The notes beneath the pieces are model-generated. The model was not told where the DNA came from and searched no databases. It saw only the letters and a program-made list of their open reading frames with translations. A DNA stretch of 64,000 bases from Oscillospiraceae bacterium MB24-C1 (lineage in GTDB: Bacteria; Bacillota; Clostridia; Oscillospirales; Ruminococcaceae), in NCBI GenBank assembly GCA_030913685.1, contig CP133187.1, positions 1,883,501 through 1,947,500 of the forward strand, read 5' to 3'. Each line of letters starts with the position of its first letter. Positions within the stretch are counted from its first letter, which is position 1. A program made the position numbers and the translations under genes. Positions 52,601-60,680 of the stretch are shown here, piece by piece.

Positions 52601-54114
52601 GACCCTTCGACATATACTTCCAATTCGCCACCGCTGCTGTTTTGTTTAATAACCGCTCGGGCTGCCTTGCCGCGGCCATCGCCAAAGAACATGGTGGCTG
52701 TCAGCTTATAAGGTGCATTAGGTGCAATGGGGGCGCTGCTGCCAGGGGCATAGGCAGGTGTACCAGAATAGACGTCCAGGTTCATGGTTTGAGGGAAGGT
52801 GATGATCTGCGTGACGGTATCGGGGGGTTGGATGCCGGTATTGGGGTCTTTCTGGTTGCCGGTATAGGTTTCAAACGGTGTGAACGTTGGAGGTTTGCCG
52901 GTGCCGTATATTAAGATAGGGATAGCGCCCGCGGTGGAGGCGACGGTATGAGATACCCCGCTATCATCGACGTAAGAATAGGTGGCTTTAACCATCAAAT
53001 TGCCAGTGACATCCTCTTCTCGGCGCTGTACGATGGTGATAGCCTTCTTTTTAGGATTTGTCACGCGCTGTACCTGCAAATCGTCCTGATAAAGCGGGTT
53101 ATCTGGCGCCCATGCCCACTCTAAATCGATGTCGACGTTGTAACGATGCACTTGCGAAAGCACCACGAAGCTGTTTTGAATGCTCTGAAGTGTTTCGCCT
53201 TCTTCAAGCTGTATGTAAGCCTCGCCAGTGGTGGTCACGCCGGTAGTTGTGGTGTTTTGCAGTACGCTGTCGCGAGTGTCATTCACTGCCTTCTGGCGGG
53301 TGATGACGGTCGTAATCAATGGCGATATGGTTTGGCGGGTGAAGGCAACGCGGAAAACCGTATCCTCTAGAAACAAATAATTGGTCGGAATACCTTCGAG
53401 ATAAATTTTAAATTTCAGAGGGGTGGGCACGTCGCTGCCAGTTTTAGGGTATATGGTCACAGGAATATAGCGAACGCCTTTTTCGACTGCGATAGCCTGT
53501 GCTGTTACGACCTCTCCGTCATATTTATTGTCAAAATAGCCAGTTGCGGTGAGGACGTTGCTAAAAGCGATGGTTGAATCACCCTCCAATTGGCTGCTGC
53601 TTACCTTAAATGTTAGTGAACTGTCGGCCGTAATAGGAATAGAAGCCTCGGAAATGGCGCTGACGGCAAAATTTCGTGAATCACTAGGTGATGAAATAAT
53701 AGCGGAGCCGTCGGTAACATTGGCGGTGTATAAGGCCTCCAACGTAAATTCAGCCGAGGATTCACCTGATAGTTCTTTGGGCGTTAAACTATAGTTGCTG
53801 CCCACTGTATTGGTGACAATCTGAAAAACACTGGAAATATCGGGGATTGAAGTAGAGATGCCGCCAATGGTTTTACGCACGGCAAACGGCGTCATTGAAA
53901 AGTCATAGCTCTCCGGAAGTTTGGCCTGTATGGTGATAGGGCTGCCCTCAACCAGCGTCTGGTTGGTGGAGGTTGTTTTGGTTGCAGGGTCATAAAAGCG
54001 AATATAATATTGGTCGGCCGCAAAGACCCGGTTGACCGAGGCCATGCTGCCAAACACCATACCCGTTGCTAGAACCGTTGAAACTATTCGTTTAAAAGCA
54101 GATATTTTGCTCAT
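49681..54114 (-). CDS. Large secreted cell-surface protein with cadherin-like beta-sandwich repeats and NPNTG terminus
   Basis: 1477 residues from the ATG at 54114, with AGGTGG 8-9 bases upstream. A signal peptide (FKRIVSTVLATGMVFGSMASVNRVFA) ends near residue 35. Residues 35-590 are unrecognised beta-rich regions. From about 590 to 1230 there are six tandem cadherin-like beta-sandwich modules. Each follows N-x-x-L-x-SL-x-(V/L), F-x-x-x-x-x-x-Y, VPY-x-T, TAEDG-S/T-x-x-Y-T-(I/L)-x-(V/L) (examples LASLTLTGF, LKSLSVTDQDG, YTIKVTREKPS). A C-terminal acidic domain follows, then NPNTGSEV, which resembles a sortase signal but lacks the hydrophobic segment and positive tail. The linked sortase implies wall anchoring; the exact mechanism is unclear. 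Confidence 0.9.
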   Translation of the reverse strand: MSKISAFKRIVSTVLATGMVFGSMASVNRVFAADQYYIRFYDPATKTTSTNQTLVEGSPITIQAKLPESYDFSMTPFAVRKTIGGISTSIPDISSVFQIVTNTVGSNYSLTPKELSGESSAEFTLEALYTANVTDGSAIISSPSDSRNFAVSAISEASIPITADSSLTFKVSSSQLEGDSTIAFSNVLTATGYFDNKYDGEVVTAQAIAVEKGVRYIPVTIYPKTGSDVPTPLKFKIYLEGIPTNYLFLEDTVFRVAFTRQTISPLITTVITRQKAVNDTRDSVLQNTTTTGVTTTGEAYIQLEEGETLQSIQNSFVVLSQVHRYNVDIDLEWAWAPDNPLYQDDLQVQRVTNPKKKAITIVQRREEDVTGNLMVKATYSYVDDSGVSHTVASTAGAIPILIYGTGKPPTFTPFETYTGNQKDPNTGIQPPDTVTQIITFPQTMNLDVYSGTPAYAPGSSAPIAPNAPYKLTATMFFGDGRGKAARAVIKQNSSGGELEVYVEGSPVAYTYGSDILNVGNYKSLEIVAKKRGQTNLQVLFYNANNELMSSYTVMQNFYVDNSTPSSDGTLASLTLTGFPTTEKQDIFKEVYPKNDSIPFGFEPGTNAYNILLPNAVEKVTLTPKLTVGSGAIQDIDFSIQGIVGQPEITEKVKSNDPSSEISLKDNIEIPITVRITVTAQDGSTNSYTLTLLREAPSSDSSLSSLEAYKTTDTNTNLITDFSSGVYTYAITVPYSTTELEVTAVPNSPWVTMIGNSAITWGGPVKALSLTERILKYFTKEQTSTTFTLNRPQAVDGVFAPSALTTITATITAEDGSTVSTYTLNVTCLAPSTNTNLKSLSVAGKTGTVYPFEYGVTFSPDLKDYLVYIPYSTSALTLTTQAEDDVTSLALALDAGRYSYSRVPSTYNPSIPTIFTIKNMDPVTFTGDDDPNMKPVTLSLTVTAESENVTDPPYTIELQRNEPSEDNRLKSLSVTDQDGTPVDKFSFNPEQLEYEFTVPYLTEKLILTPVANDELSSVTVDGSAISTSRPSYTTKTLKTGTVETITVVVTAENFTTRTYTIKVTREKPSTEARLASLKVDSLTLKPKFNPNTLKYKLTIPEGTSGMTVTPTAVSEFATITVNDVAVVSGSASTKITPTDASSKVYIVVTAQDGKTQKTYILSVTDENLIEKSNNADLYSLSFVTAAMSPRFKSSIEEYEVYVKDDVYSVDIIPKTANRYATVTVFNGSKEIGDHDGNYASSLLEDETEFTVEVVSQDKSVTKEYVVTVYRGDEDKQGIYNPITVDDVNFEEEDPIRIDITKYPIVTAEVFNKLKTDYPQKSILFEGNDYTLSIKGSDMKSLIPNTEKYDLSITFTPPDEEDIWETITDLDSDNDDLDPVYIHFNHHGSLPAPMKFTVSLGSAYRNRELFWNYYNVERERIDYYGYVVSNAKGTFSLPITHMSTYIITKDKIVDAENKVGALNGYYTTGKDNPNTGSEV

Positions 54115-54351
54115 GTTGTTACCCACCTGAAATCTAAATTTCTCTATTGATAAAGCTACCGCTATAACTGTCATAATCTTTAATCGACCTATTTTGATTT
54201 ATCTTAACATGTTTTTGGTAAATTCACAATTAAGCGCCAGAAAACAAGGATGTTTTGCCTGAAAATTACACCTAAATTATTGCAATAAAAATAAAAACAG
54301 CTTCATTTTCAAGTGGGACATGCTTTATAATAAATGTGGAGGCGGTTTAAA

Positions 54352-55254
54352 ATGCAGATTGGAAGACTGTTTGAAATGGTTTATCTGCTGTTGGATAAAA
54401 AGAAAGTGACAGCTGGACAGCTTGCCGAGCATTTCGGAGTGTCAGTACGGACGGTTTATCGCGATGTTGAAGCACTGTCACAGGCTGGTATACCGATCTA
54501 TGCGACCAAAGGGGCCGGGGGTGGCATTCGTCTGACCGACAACTTTGTTCTGAACAAGTCGGTGTTGACACAGCAAGAAAAGCAGAGCATTCTCGCATCG
54601 CTAAACGGCATGCGCGCCGTCAAAATTGATGAAGCGGATGCCGTGCTAAGCAAACTCTCGGCGCTATTTGGCGGCGAGCGGGCCGATTGGATAGAGATTG
54701 ATTTTTCAGCATGGAACCCCAATGACCCAAGTGGCGGCATTTTTAATATTTTAAAGCGGGGCATACTGGGGCAACAGGCGGTTGAATTAGAATACAGCGG
54801 GGCAGACGGAAAAACTGCCCCGCGTGTGGTCGAACCGCTAAAGCTTGTGTTCCGGGAAAGAAGCTGGTATCTTCTGGCGTGGTGTAGGCTCCGGCAGGAT
54901 TTTCGATATTTTAAACTGTCGCGTATTGGGCAACCCGCTCTTTTGGCAGAAACTTTTGAGCGACGCGAACCACCCACGCCCATGAACGACCAGCCCTATA
55001 CGATGCCCTCTGTTGAAATTACCGCGCGCATTGCGCCGGCGCTTTCCTACCGTATACTTGATGAACTGAGACGCGACGAGGTTCAAAAATGTGAGGACGG
55101 CTCATTCCTAGTGCGCTTTTCTATGCCGGATAACGACTGGCTTTATCAGTACCTGTTGACTTTTGGGGCGGGCTTGTATGTCATTGAGCCGCCCTATGTA
55201 AGGGAAAAACTTTATAAACAATTAAAATCTGCTTGTGCACAGTACGAAATATGA
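54352..55254 (+). CDS. WYL-domain transcriptional regulator (YafY type)
   Basis: 300 residues from the ATG at 54352 with GGAGG 9 bases upstream. The N-terminal winged helix is RLFEMVYLLLDKKKVTAGQLAEHFGVSVRTVYRDVEALSQAGIPI. The WYL ligand-binding domain is at about 135-230 (VVEPLKLVFRERSWYLLAWCRLRQDFRYFKLSRI), with the WCX extension to the end. These proteins sense small or nucleic-acid ligands. The GyrI-like gene 61 bases downstream is the likely partner or target. Divergent from the surface-protein gene. Confidence 0.93.
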   Translation: MQIGRLFEMVYLLLDKKKVTAGQLAEHFGVSVRTVYRDVEALSQAGIPIYATKGAGGGIRLTDNFVLNKSVLTQQEKQSILASLNGMRAVKIDEADAVLSKLSALFGGERADWIEIDFSAWNPNDPSGGIFNILKRGILGQQAVELEYSGADGKTAPRVVEPLKLVFRERSWYLLAWCRLRQDFRYFKLSRIGQPALLAETFERREPPTPMNDQPYTMPSVEITARIAPALSYRILDELRRDEVQKCEDGSFLVRFSMPDNDWLYQYLLTFGAGLYVIEPPYVREKLYKQLKSACAQYEI

Positions 55255-55270
55255 CGCAATGTTGTCATAT
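55249..55270. promoter_or_regulatory. Inverted repeat, possible operator for the WYL regulator
   Basis: ATATGAC and GTCATAT are perfect inverted arms separated by 8 bases. The repeat straddles the WYL stop codon and lies 45 bases before the ATG of the GyrI-like gene. Spacing and symmetry suit a dimeric winged-helix protein. Binding by this regulator is inference only. Confidence 0.4.
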
Positions 55271-55315
55271 TAAAGGGTGTAAAATTAAGCCATCAAATAA
55301 AAGGAGATGGCTATT

Positions 55316-55780
55316 ATGAACTATGAAATTGTTACGCTAGAAGAAAAAAATATTGTGGGACTCACCGCTCGAACTGCTAACACCGCCCCCGATATGGGCT
55401 CAGTAATCGGTGGACTGTGGCGGCAGTTCTTTGAAAACGGGCTATTTTCTTCAATTGCCGATAAGGCCAACAACTTTGCGGTGGGACTTTATTCGAACTA
55501 TTCAGGCGATGCACACGAAGAATATGACATTACCGTCGGTTGTGAAGTAACGCAGATCAGCAAGTCGCCAACAGGTATGGTTAAAAAGGTGATTCCACAG
55601 GGGGATTATGCCAAATTTGTGGTGTTTGGAGATCAGGTGAAGGCTGTTGCCGGTGCTTGGACTGAAATATGGGCGATGCCACTCTCACGCAGCTACACTG
55701 GCGACTTTGAGGAATATGTCAGCACTGATGGTAACGGCAACTGCGAGGTGCATATTTATGTGGCGCTTCAATCAAAGTAG
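55316..55780 (+). CDS. GyrI-like effector-binding-domain protein
   Basis: 154 residues from the ATG at 55316, 9 bases after AAAAGGAG; an ATG three codons earlier sits against that site. The fold pattern of the AraC effector-binding/GyrI (SOUL-like) domain is visible: YEIVTLEEKNIVGLTART, then LYSNYSGDAHEEYDITVGCEV, VIPQGDYAKFVVFG, and WAMPLSRSYTGDFEEYVS. These proteins bind small hydrophobic ligands or toxins; the domain here stands alone without DNA binding. Same strand as the WYL regulator and likely under its control. Confidence 0.85.
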   Translation: MNYEIVTLEEKNIVGLTARTANTAPDMGSVIGGLWRQFFENGLFSSIADKANNFAVGLYSNYSGDAHEEYDITVGCEVTQISKSPTGMVKKVIPQGDYAKFVVFGDQVKAVAGAWTEIWAMPLSRSYTGDFEEYVSTDGNGNCEVHIYVALQSK

Positions 55781-55845
55781 GGGCTATGGTTTTAAAGGTT
55801 AAACCAAGGGTGCTAAAATGATCTTAACCTAGGGTATAAAATACA

Positions 55846-55884
55846 GGCGAGGCGGCGGCTTTTAGTAAAAGCCGCCGCCTCGCC
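55846..55884. terminator. Perfect 18-bp GC-rich hairpin, probable terminator
   Basis: GGCGAGGCGGCGGCTTTT pairs without mismatch to AAAAGCCGCCGCCTCGCC around a 3-base loop (AGT). It lies between two convergent genes. Neither side has a long T-run (TTGT on +, TGTATTTT on -), so termination may rely on stem strength alone. Its GC content is well above that of the surroundings. Confidence 0.65.
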
Positions 55885-56028
55885 TTGTAAAAAAGTGTAG
55901 CTTGCCGCGGGAGATATGTGAACCAGACAGACCAAAGGGTTAAATCCACAACAACAACCCACCAAGGCTAACCCAAACACGGGTAGCAAAGAACATATAC
56001 CTCTGCCGCCCTTGAAAAGCCTGTGCGC

Positions 56029-57213
56029 TTATGCCTTTTCCTTTTTAGAGAGATCTACTATAAAGCGAACCACAAAAGGGATGAAAACCGAAATCAGACC
56101 GGCGTAACCCAGATAGGCATAACCCTTTTTAACGACTGCCATCAGACCGAATTGCGCAATGGCAAACGCAATGGTGGTAAAAAGCACCGAGAAAGCGATA
56201 TTGCGCATCTGGTGGCCCGAGGCGCGCTTTTTGGGGTCGGGAATACGGCGCTCCATCGCGTTAACACAGCGGGTAACAATGCCCGAGACCATATTTACGC
56301 CGGTGGAAACCGCGCCCAAAATAATCAGAATGGAAATGATAGGCGTCAGTACGCTCGCGCCTACACCGCTTTGCACCAGCACCAGCATGGGAACGGGGGC
56401 GCCCACCAATTCCGGTACGAAAGCAACGGCTAGCAAGCCGACAATGGTGAGCATCATGGTGACGGTGTTAGTGATAAAGATGTAGATAGCAGCCTGATTA
56501 ACCTGTTTTTCGCTGGTCAAAGGCGCTACATGCTGGTACATAACCGACACCGACGGCAGCTGGAACAGGAAGTAGAGGAACGCGAGCTTCAGTGCCGCTC
56601 CGAAAGCACCGCTTTCTTTGGAAGTAATGCTCATAGTTCCACCAGCCATTTTAGTAACAGAGTCGCCGATGGCACCCCACTGCGCAATAATATTGGGGAC
56701 CAACACCACGACAAGGCCCAAAATAATCAGCACCGAAAGGGTAGCCGCAGCCTTGCGAACCATGGATGTACCATAAAGCGCAATAACGGCAATAAACACG
56801 CCAACGACAAGGGTACACAACCAATAAGGGATGCCGAACAACATATTGAGTGTAGAGCCGCCAGTGGCAAAGGCTGCCGCCGAAGCGGTGCCGATCATAA
56901 TAAGATAAGTGATTTCAAATAAGTTGGAAAAAAGCACGCGGTACTTGCCGTAGAACTGATCAGAGAAGCTGCGGTAGTCATACAGTTTATTACGATAGGC
57001 GTAACGCATGCCATACCAGAAGAACAACGCATATAAAAACTGGGTAAAAAACGGCAAGAACAAGCACCAAACACCGTGGTTGATAAAGTAGGCATAAATC
57101 TGTGCGCCGGAGGCGAAGCCGCCGCCGAACTGTGTGGTGAACGCCACGAATGCGACGCCGACGGCCAAGGGCATGCGATTTTTGTCAACCAGTAAAGACT
57201 TTTTTTCACCCAT
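56029..57213 (-). CDS. YkvI-like membrane protein, LeuT/APC-fold transporter
   Basis: 394 residues with about ten to eleven membrane segments. The first helix has an unwound, Gly-rich pattern (AFVAFTTQFGGGFASGAQIY) as in LeuT-type transporters. Related to the uncharacterised YkvI family of B. subtilis. It follows the FAD oxidase by 41 bases in the etfB-etfA-oxidase operon, so its substrate may be the 2-hydroxy acid or product of that enzyme (inference). The convergent hairpin at 55846 marks the operon end. Confidence 0.85.
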   Translation of the reverse strand: MGEKKSLLVDKNRMPLAVGVAFVAFTTQFGGGFASGAQIYAYFINHGVWCLFLPFFTQFLYALFFWYGMRYAYRNKLYDYRSFSDQFYGKYRVLFSNLFEITYLIMIGTASAAAFATGGSTLNMLFGIPYWLCTLVVGVFIAVIALYGTSMVRKAAATLSVLIILGLVVVLVPNIIAQWGAIGDSVTKMAGGTMSITSKESGAFGAALKLAFLYFLFQLPSVSVMYQHVAPLTSEKQVNQAAIYIFITNTVTMMLTIVGLLAVAFVPELVGAPVPMLVLVQSGVGASVLTPIISILIILGAVSTGVNMVSGIVTRCVNAMERRIPDPKKRASGHQMRNIAFSVLFTTIAFAIAQFGLMAVVKKGYAYLGYAGLISVFIPFVVRFIVDLSKKEKA

Positions 57214-57254
57214 GATAATCTCTCTCTTTCAATTGAATAATGTGTCTGGTGGCC

Positions 57255-58673
57255 TTAAGAGTTGAACTCTATGACTTTGCCGGGGTTTAAAACTAGCTTT
57301 TCATCAAAAGCCAGCTTGATGGACTTATAAAGCTGTATCATGCGACTGCCGAGAAACGGCTCTAAAAACTCCAGGCGCCCATTACCAATGCCGTGTTCGC
57401 CCGAAAGCTGGCCCCCCAGCTTTTTAGCGAGGGCATACAATTCGGTGAGACAGGCGTGGGTGGCAGATTTCCACTCCTCGTCGCTCATACCAGGGTCACG
57501 GAGCAACTCGGTGTGGATGTTGCCGTCGCCGGCATGTCCGCAAGGCTCAACGCGGATGCCATGGGCCATGGCGATTCTCTTCGCAGCCTTGACATATTCG
57601 GCGATGGCGCTTCTTGGCACCACGACGTCGCATTCTTCCTGTGCGGCTGAATCGGCTTTCATACCTTCTAAGATCGCACCACGCACGCTCCAGACCGAGG
57701 CGATTCGCTCGGCGGTGTCAGCAATCAGGCAATCGAGTGCGCCGTGCGACAACGCCGCTTCACAGGCTGCATCACAAGCAGATTCAAGCTCGTTGCGGCT
57801 GGAAGCATCATACATCACGATGAGTACTGCGCCACCGTCCTTGACGGGAAAGGGCTTATTGAGCGTCCGTTCAACAATTTCGAGTAGTTCCTGCTCCAGA
57901 AACTCAATGGCTGTGGGGGTGAAGGGAAGATCCAACACCCGCGGCACCATGTCGGCGCAGGATTCAAGATCGGGGAAAGGCATCACCAGCGTACAGGTAT
58001 GTTTGGGGGCGGGTAGCAGCTTAAGCGTGACCTGTGTCAAAATACATAGTGTGCCCTCGGAGCCGATGACAAGATCCTTAATGTCGTAGCCCGTCGTGTT
58101 TTTCACTACGTTGGAAGAAAAGTTCATGATAGAGCCGTCGGGCAATACCGCTTCAATGCAGCGGACAAAATCACGGGTCAGGCCATAACGTACCGCTTTC
58201 ATACCACCTGCATTGGTGATCACGGTTCCGCCAATGGAGGCGGTTTTCTCGCCGGGATCGGGCGGATAAAACAACCCCTCGGCTGCTGCGGCAGCTTGTA
58301 CGTCCAAGAGCAGTGCGCCCGGCTCACAGGTAATGGTCTGGTTTTTGCGATCGACCGAAAAAATGCGGTTCATGCGCATTAACGACAGCATTATGCCGCC
58401 ATATTTGCAGGTGGCACCGCCCGCCAGACCGGTACCTGCGCCACGCACTACGACCGGAATATTGTTGTCGTATCCGTATTTCATCACGGCCGAGACCTCT
58501 TGGACATTTTCGGCCTCAATGTAGACATCGGGCGGAAAAACGCCGTACTCTGGCATTTCATCATGGTGATACTCCGGAAGAATCTCGGATCCAACGACCA
58601 CTCGGTCGGGAGAGGTGACGGATTTCAAATATTCAATGCCCGCAGCATCGGGCTTGTTGTATGGAAAAGGCAT
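57255..58673 (-). CDS. FAD-linked 2-hydroxyacid dehydrogenase (GlcD/LctD family)
   Basis: 472 residues. The VAO-type FAD domain is recognised by VVVRGAGTGLAGGATCKYGGIMLSL near residue 78, PPDPGEKTASIGGTVITNAGGMKAVRYG near 140 and VIGSEGTLCILTQVTLKLLP near 205. The C-terminal FAD-oxidase domain ends with HAGDGNIHTELL and LSGEHGIGNGRLEFL. Such enzymes oxidise lactate or glycolate. Located 2 bases after a ferredoxin-fused etfA, it matches the LctBCD-type complex that couples lactate oxidation with NAD to oxidation of reduced ferredoxin. Lactate as substrate is by analogy; other 2-hydroxy acids are possible. Confidence 0.93.
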   Translation of the reverse strand: MPFPYNKPDAAGIEYLKSVTSPDRVVVGSEILPEYHHDEMPEYGVFPPDVYIEAENVQEVSAVMKYGYDNNIPVVVRGAGTGLAGGATCKYGGIMLSLMRMNRIFSVDRKNQTITCEPGALLLDVQAAAAAEGLFYPPDPGEKTASIGGTVITNAGGMKAVRYGLTRDFVRCIEAVLPDGSIMNFSSNVVKNTTGYDIKDLVIGSEGTLCILTQVTLKLLPAPKHTCTLVMPFPDLESCADMVPRVLDLPFTPTAIEFLEQELLEIVERTLNKPFPVKDGGAVLIVMYDASSRNELESACDAACEAALSHGALDCLIADTAERIASVWSVRGAILEGMKADSAAQEECDVVVPRSAIAEYVKAAKRIAMAHGIRVEPCGHAGDGNIHTELLRDPGMSDEEWKSATHACLTELYALAKKLGGQLSGEHGIGNGRLEFLEPFLGSRMIQLYKSIKLAFDEKLVLNPGKVIEFNS

Positions 58674-58674
58674 G

Positions 58675-59877
58675 TTATTCGGCCTCCTTTTTTACGGTGG
58701 CAAGCTGTGCCAGCAGTGCGGGAACCGCGGCGAACAGGTCGTCGACGATGCAGTAGCTGGCGATATTAAAGATAAGTGCATCGGGGTCAGAGTTGATTGC
58801 AACGATGCACTCGCTACCGTTCATGCCGGCGGTGAACTGAATCGCGCCCGATACGCCGCACGTGATAATCAACTTCGGACGTACTGTCCGGCCCGAAAGC
58901 CCGATCTGATGCGCGTTGTCGCCAAGGCCGTTCTCGGCCATTGGGCGGGTAAAACAAAGCTGCCCCCCGAGTGCATCAGCAAGGCGACGTACGAGCGCCA
59001 CACCCTCTTCGTTTTTAACGCCGCGTCCGGCGACCACAAGGATGTCCTCTTCCTCAATGGATTTTTCACGTCTAGTTGGCGTGACTTTCAAAACTTCAAT
59101 GCCAGAGCGAATCATTGCGTCGGATACCGGCATCGCTGTCACCTTTCCGGTAGGCCCATTGACCTTTTTGGCCTTATCCATCACGCGATAGCGCACAGTG
59201 GCAAACTGTGGGCGTGCATCAGCAATAAGAATCTGCGCCATGATATTGCCACCAAAGGCGGGGCGTATCTGAACCAGATCGCTGTTGGGGCGGATGTCGA
59301 GCTTTGTGCAGTCTGCGGTCAGCCCGGTGTGGAAGCGAACAGCCAGCCGCGGTGCCAACGAGCGCCCCAGTGCTGTTGCGCCAATTAAAACAACAGAAGG
59401 CCGAAGTTGAGCGATGCAATCGGCCATAGCGTCGGTATAACAGTCGGCCTTAAAGCCTTCAAAGCCACGATGCTCATAAGCGAACACTTCCTGCACACCG
59501 TAGGGCAGCAATTTTTCTGCGTTTTTCACGGTACCTTCGCCGCCGATAATAACAGCGCATACCTTATAACCAACCTTCTCAGCCAGACGGCGGGCCTCAC
59601 CGATCAGCTCATATGTAACGGGGTGTATCTGACCATCTTCCTGCTCGGCGTACACCAGAATGTCTTTCCAGCTGCTCTTTTCCTCAGCACTTTTAAGAGG
59701 CTTTTGCTCAAACGTGAGGGCATGCTGGGGACAGACCTTAATGCAGACTCCGCACATGCGACATTTTTCATTAATGATAATGGTGTTTGATTCGACGCTC
59801 AAAGCACCAAAAGGACACTTTTGAAGACACTGTTCGCACAGATTGCAGACAGAGGCGTTAAAATTTAATGTGGTCAT
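58675..59877 (-). CDS. etfA: Electron transfer flavoprotein alpha subunit with N-terminal ferredoxin domain
   Basis: 400 residues. Residues 8-55 carry two [4Fe-4S] motifs (CNLCEQCLQKCP and CRMCGVCIKVCP). An EtfA N-terminal domain follows, and the C-terminal FAD-binding domain has VSGAIQFTAGMNGSECIVAINSDPDALIFNIASYCIVDDL. The ferredoxin fusion occurs in EtfA partners of bifurcating lactate dehydrogenases (LctC type) and caffeyl-CoA reductase. Its ATG overlaps the etfB stop by 4 bases. Confidence 0.95.
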   Translation of the reverse strand: MTTLNFNASVCNLCEQCLQKCPFGALSVESNTIIINEKCRMCGVCIKVCPQHALTFEQKPLKSAEEKSSWKDILVYAEQEDGQIHPVTYELIGEARRLAEKVGYKVCAVIIGGEGTVKNAEKLLPYGVQEVFAYEHRGFEGFKADCYTDAMADCIAQLRPSVVLIGATALGRSLAPRLAVRFHTGLTADCTKLDIRPNSDLVQIRPAFGGNIMAQILIADARPQFATVRYRVMDKAKKVNGPTGKVTAMPVSDAMIRSGIEVLKVTPTRREKSIEEEDILVVAGRGVKNEEGVALVRRLADALGGQLCFTRPMAENGLGDNAHQIGLSGRTVRPKLIITCGVSGAIQFTAGMNGSECIVAINSDPDALIFNIASYCIVDDLFAAVPALLAQLATVKKEAE

Positions 59878-60680
59878 ACGTGGGCACCTCCTTCAAGCAG
59901 CCGCTTTTCTTTTAAAACAGCGGTCAGCGCCGCAGCCTTTTCAGTTGTGCTACCGGTGAGCAGTACTTTTTTTGCATTGACGGGAGGGGCAAACATATTC
60001 TCAACGTGGGTGGGCGAACCAACCAGTCCGCAACGGGAAAGATTTTTACCGGGCAACTGGTCGAAGCACAGCATTTGCACCGGATGGGTCAGCGCCCTTT
60101 GCTTCAAGCGAAAAGAGGGCAGACGCGGCACGCAGACATTTTTCTCAACTGTGATCAGGCAGGGGAACTTCAGTCGGGATTTTTGGGTCACAGAAGCTAG
60201 CACCTGCTCGACTGTGATGCCGATTTCATCCGCTTCCAGAATTTTGCCGACCCAGGCCGCGTGCGGGATACCTAGATGTTCTGCAATGGCGGGACCAACC
60301 TGTGCGGTGTCGCCGTCGGTGGTCTGACGCCCACAAAGAATCAAATCGGCACCGCCTAACAGGCGGATGCCTTGTGCCAGCGTATAGGAGGTTGCCAGTA
60401 CATCAGAGCCCGCAAATTTGCGGTCGGAAAGAATGACGGCATCGTCGGCACCCATCATGTAAGCGTCGCGCATCATGGCTTCCGCTTGGGGCGGGCCCAT
60501 TGTCAGTACCGTTACTTTTCCCCCCACACGTTCGCGGATGCGCAGTGCCGCTTCCAGCGCATAGAGATCATATGGATTAGTACGGGCTGCCGTACCAAGC
60601 CGTTTTAAAGAGCCGGTTTCGGCGTCGATTTCCACTTCGGAAGTCGCCGGGACCTGCTTCATGCAAACTAGAATATTCAT
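59874..60680 (-). CDS. etfB: Electron transfer flavoprotein beta subunit
   Basis: 268 residues from the ATG at 60680; a TTG three codons upstream (60689) is closer to AAAGG and could also be used. EtfB pattern: MNILVCMKQVPATSEVEID, NPYDLYALEAALRIRE, VTVLTMGPPQAEAMMRDAYMMGADDAVILSD and ILCGRQTTDGDTAQVGPAIAEHLG. The last is the AMP/FAD site; the same loop in bifurcating Etfs holds a second FAD. First gene of the operon with etfA, the FAD dehydrogenase and the YkvI-like protein. Confidence 0.95.
   Translation of the reverse strand: MNILVCMKQVPATSEVEIDAETGSLKRLGTAARTNPYDLYALEAALRIRERVGGKVTVLTMGPPQAEAMMRDAYMMGADDAVILSDRKFAGSDVLATSYTLAQGIRLLGGADLILCGRQTTDGDTAQVGPAIAEHLGIPHAAWVGKILEADEIGITVEQVLASVTQKSRLKFPCLITVEKNVCVPRLPSFRLKQRALTHPVQMLCFDQLPGKNLSRCGLVGSPTHVENMFAPPVNAKKVLLTGSTTEKAAALTAVLKEKRLLEGGAHV

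Noticed and set aside
54498..54983. A 161-codon open frame on the minus strand
   Set aside because: Antisense shadow of the WYL regulator.
57340..58089. A 249-codon open frame on the + strand
   Set aside because: Antisense to the well-conserved FAD dehydrogenase; its composition is a shadow of that gene and no ribosome site precedes it.
58615..59388. A 257-codon open frame on the + strand
   Set aside because: Antisense to etfA and the start of the oxidase gene, with no recognisable protein pattern.
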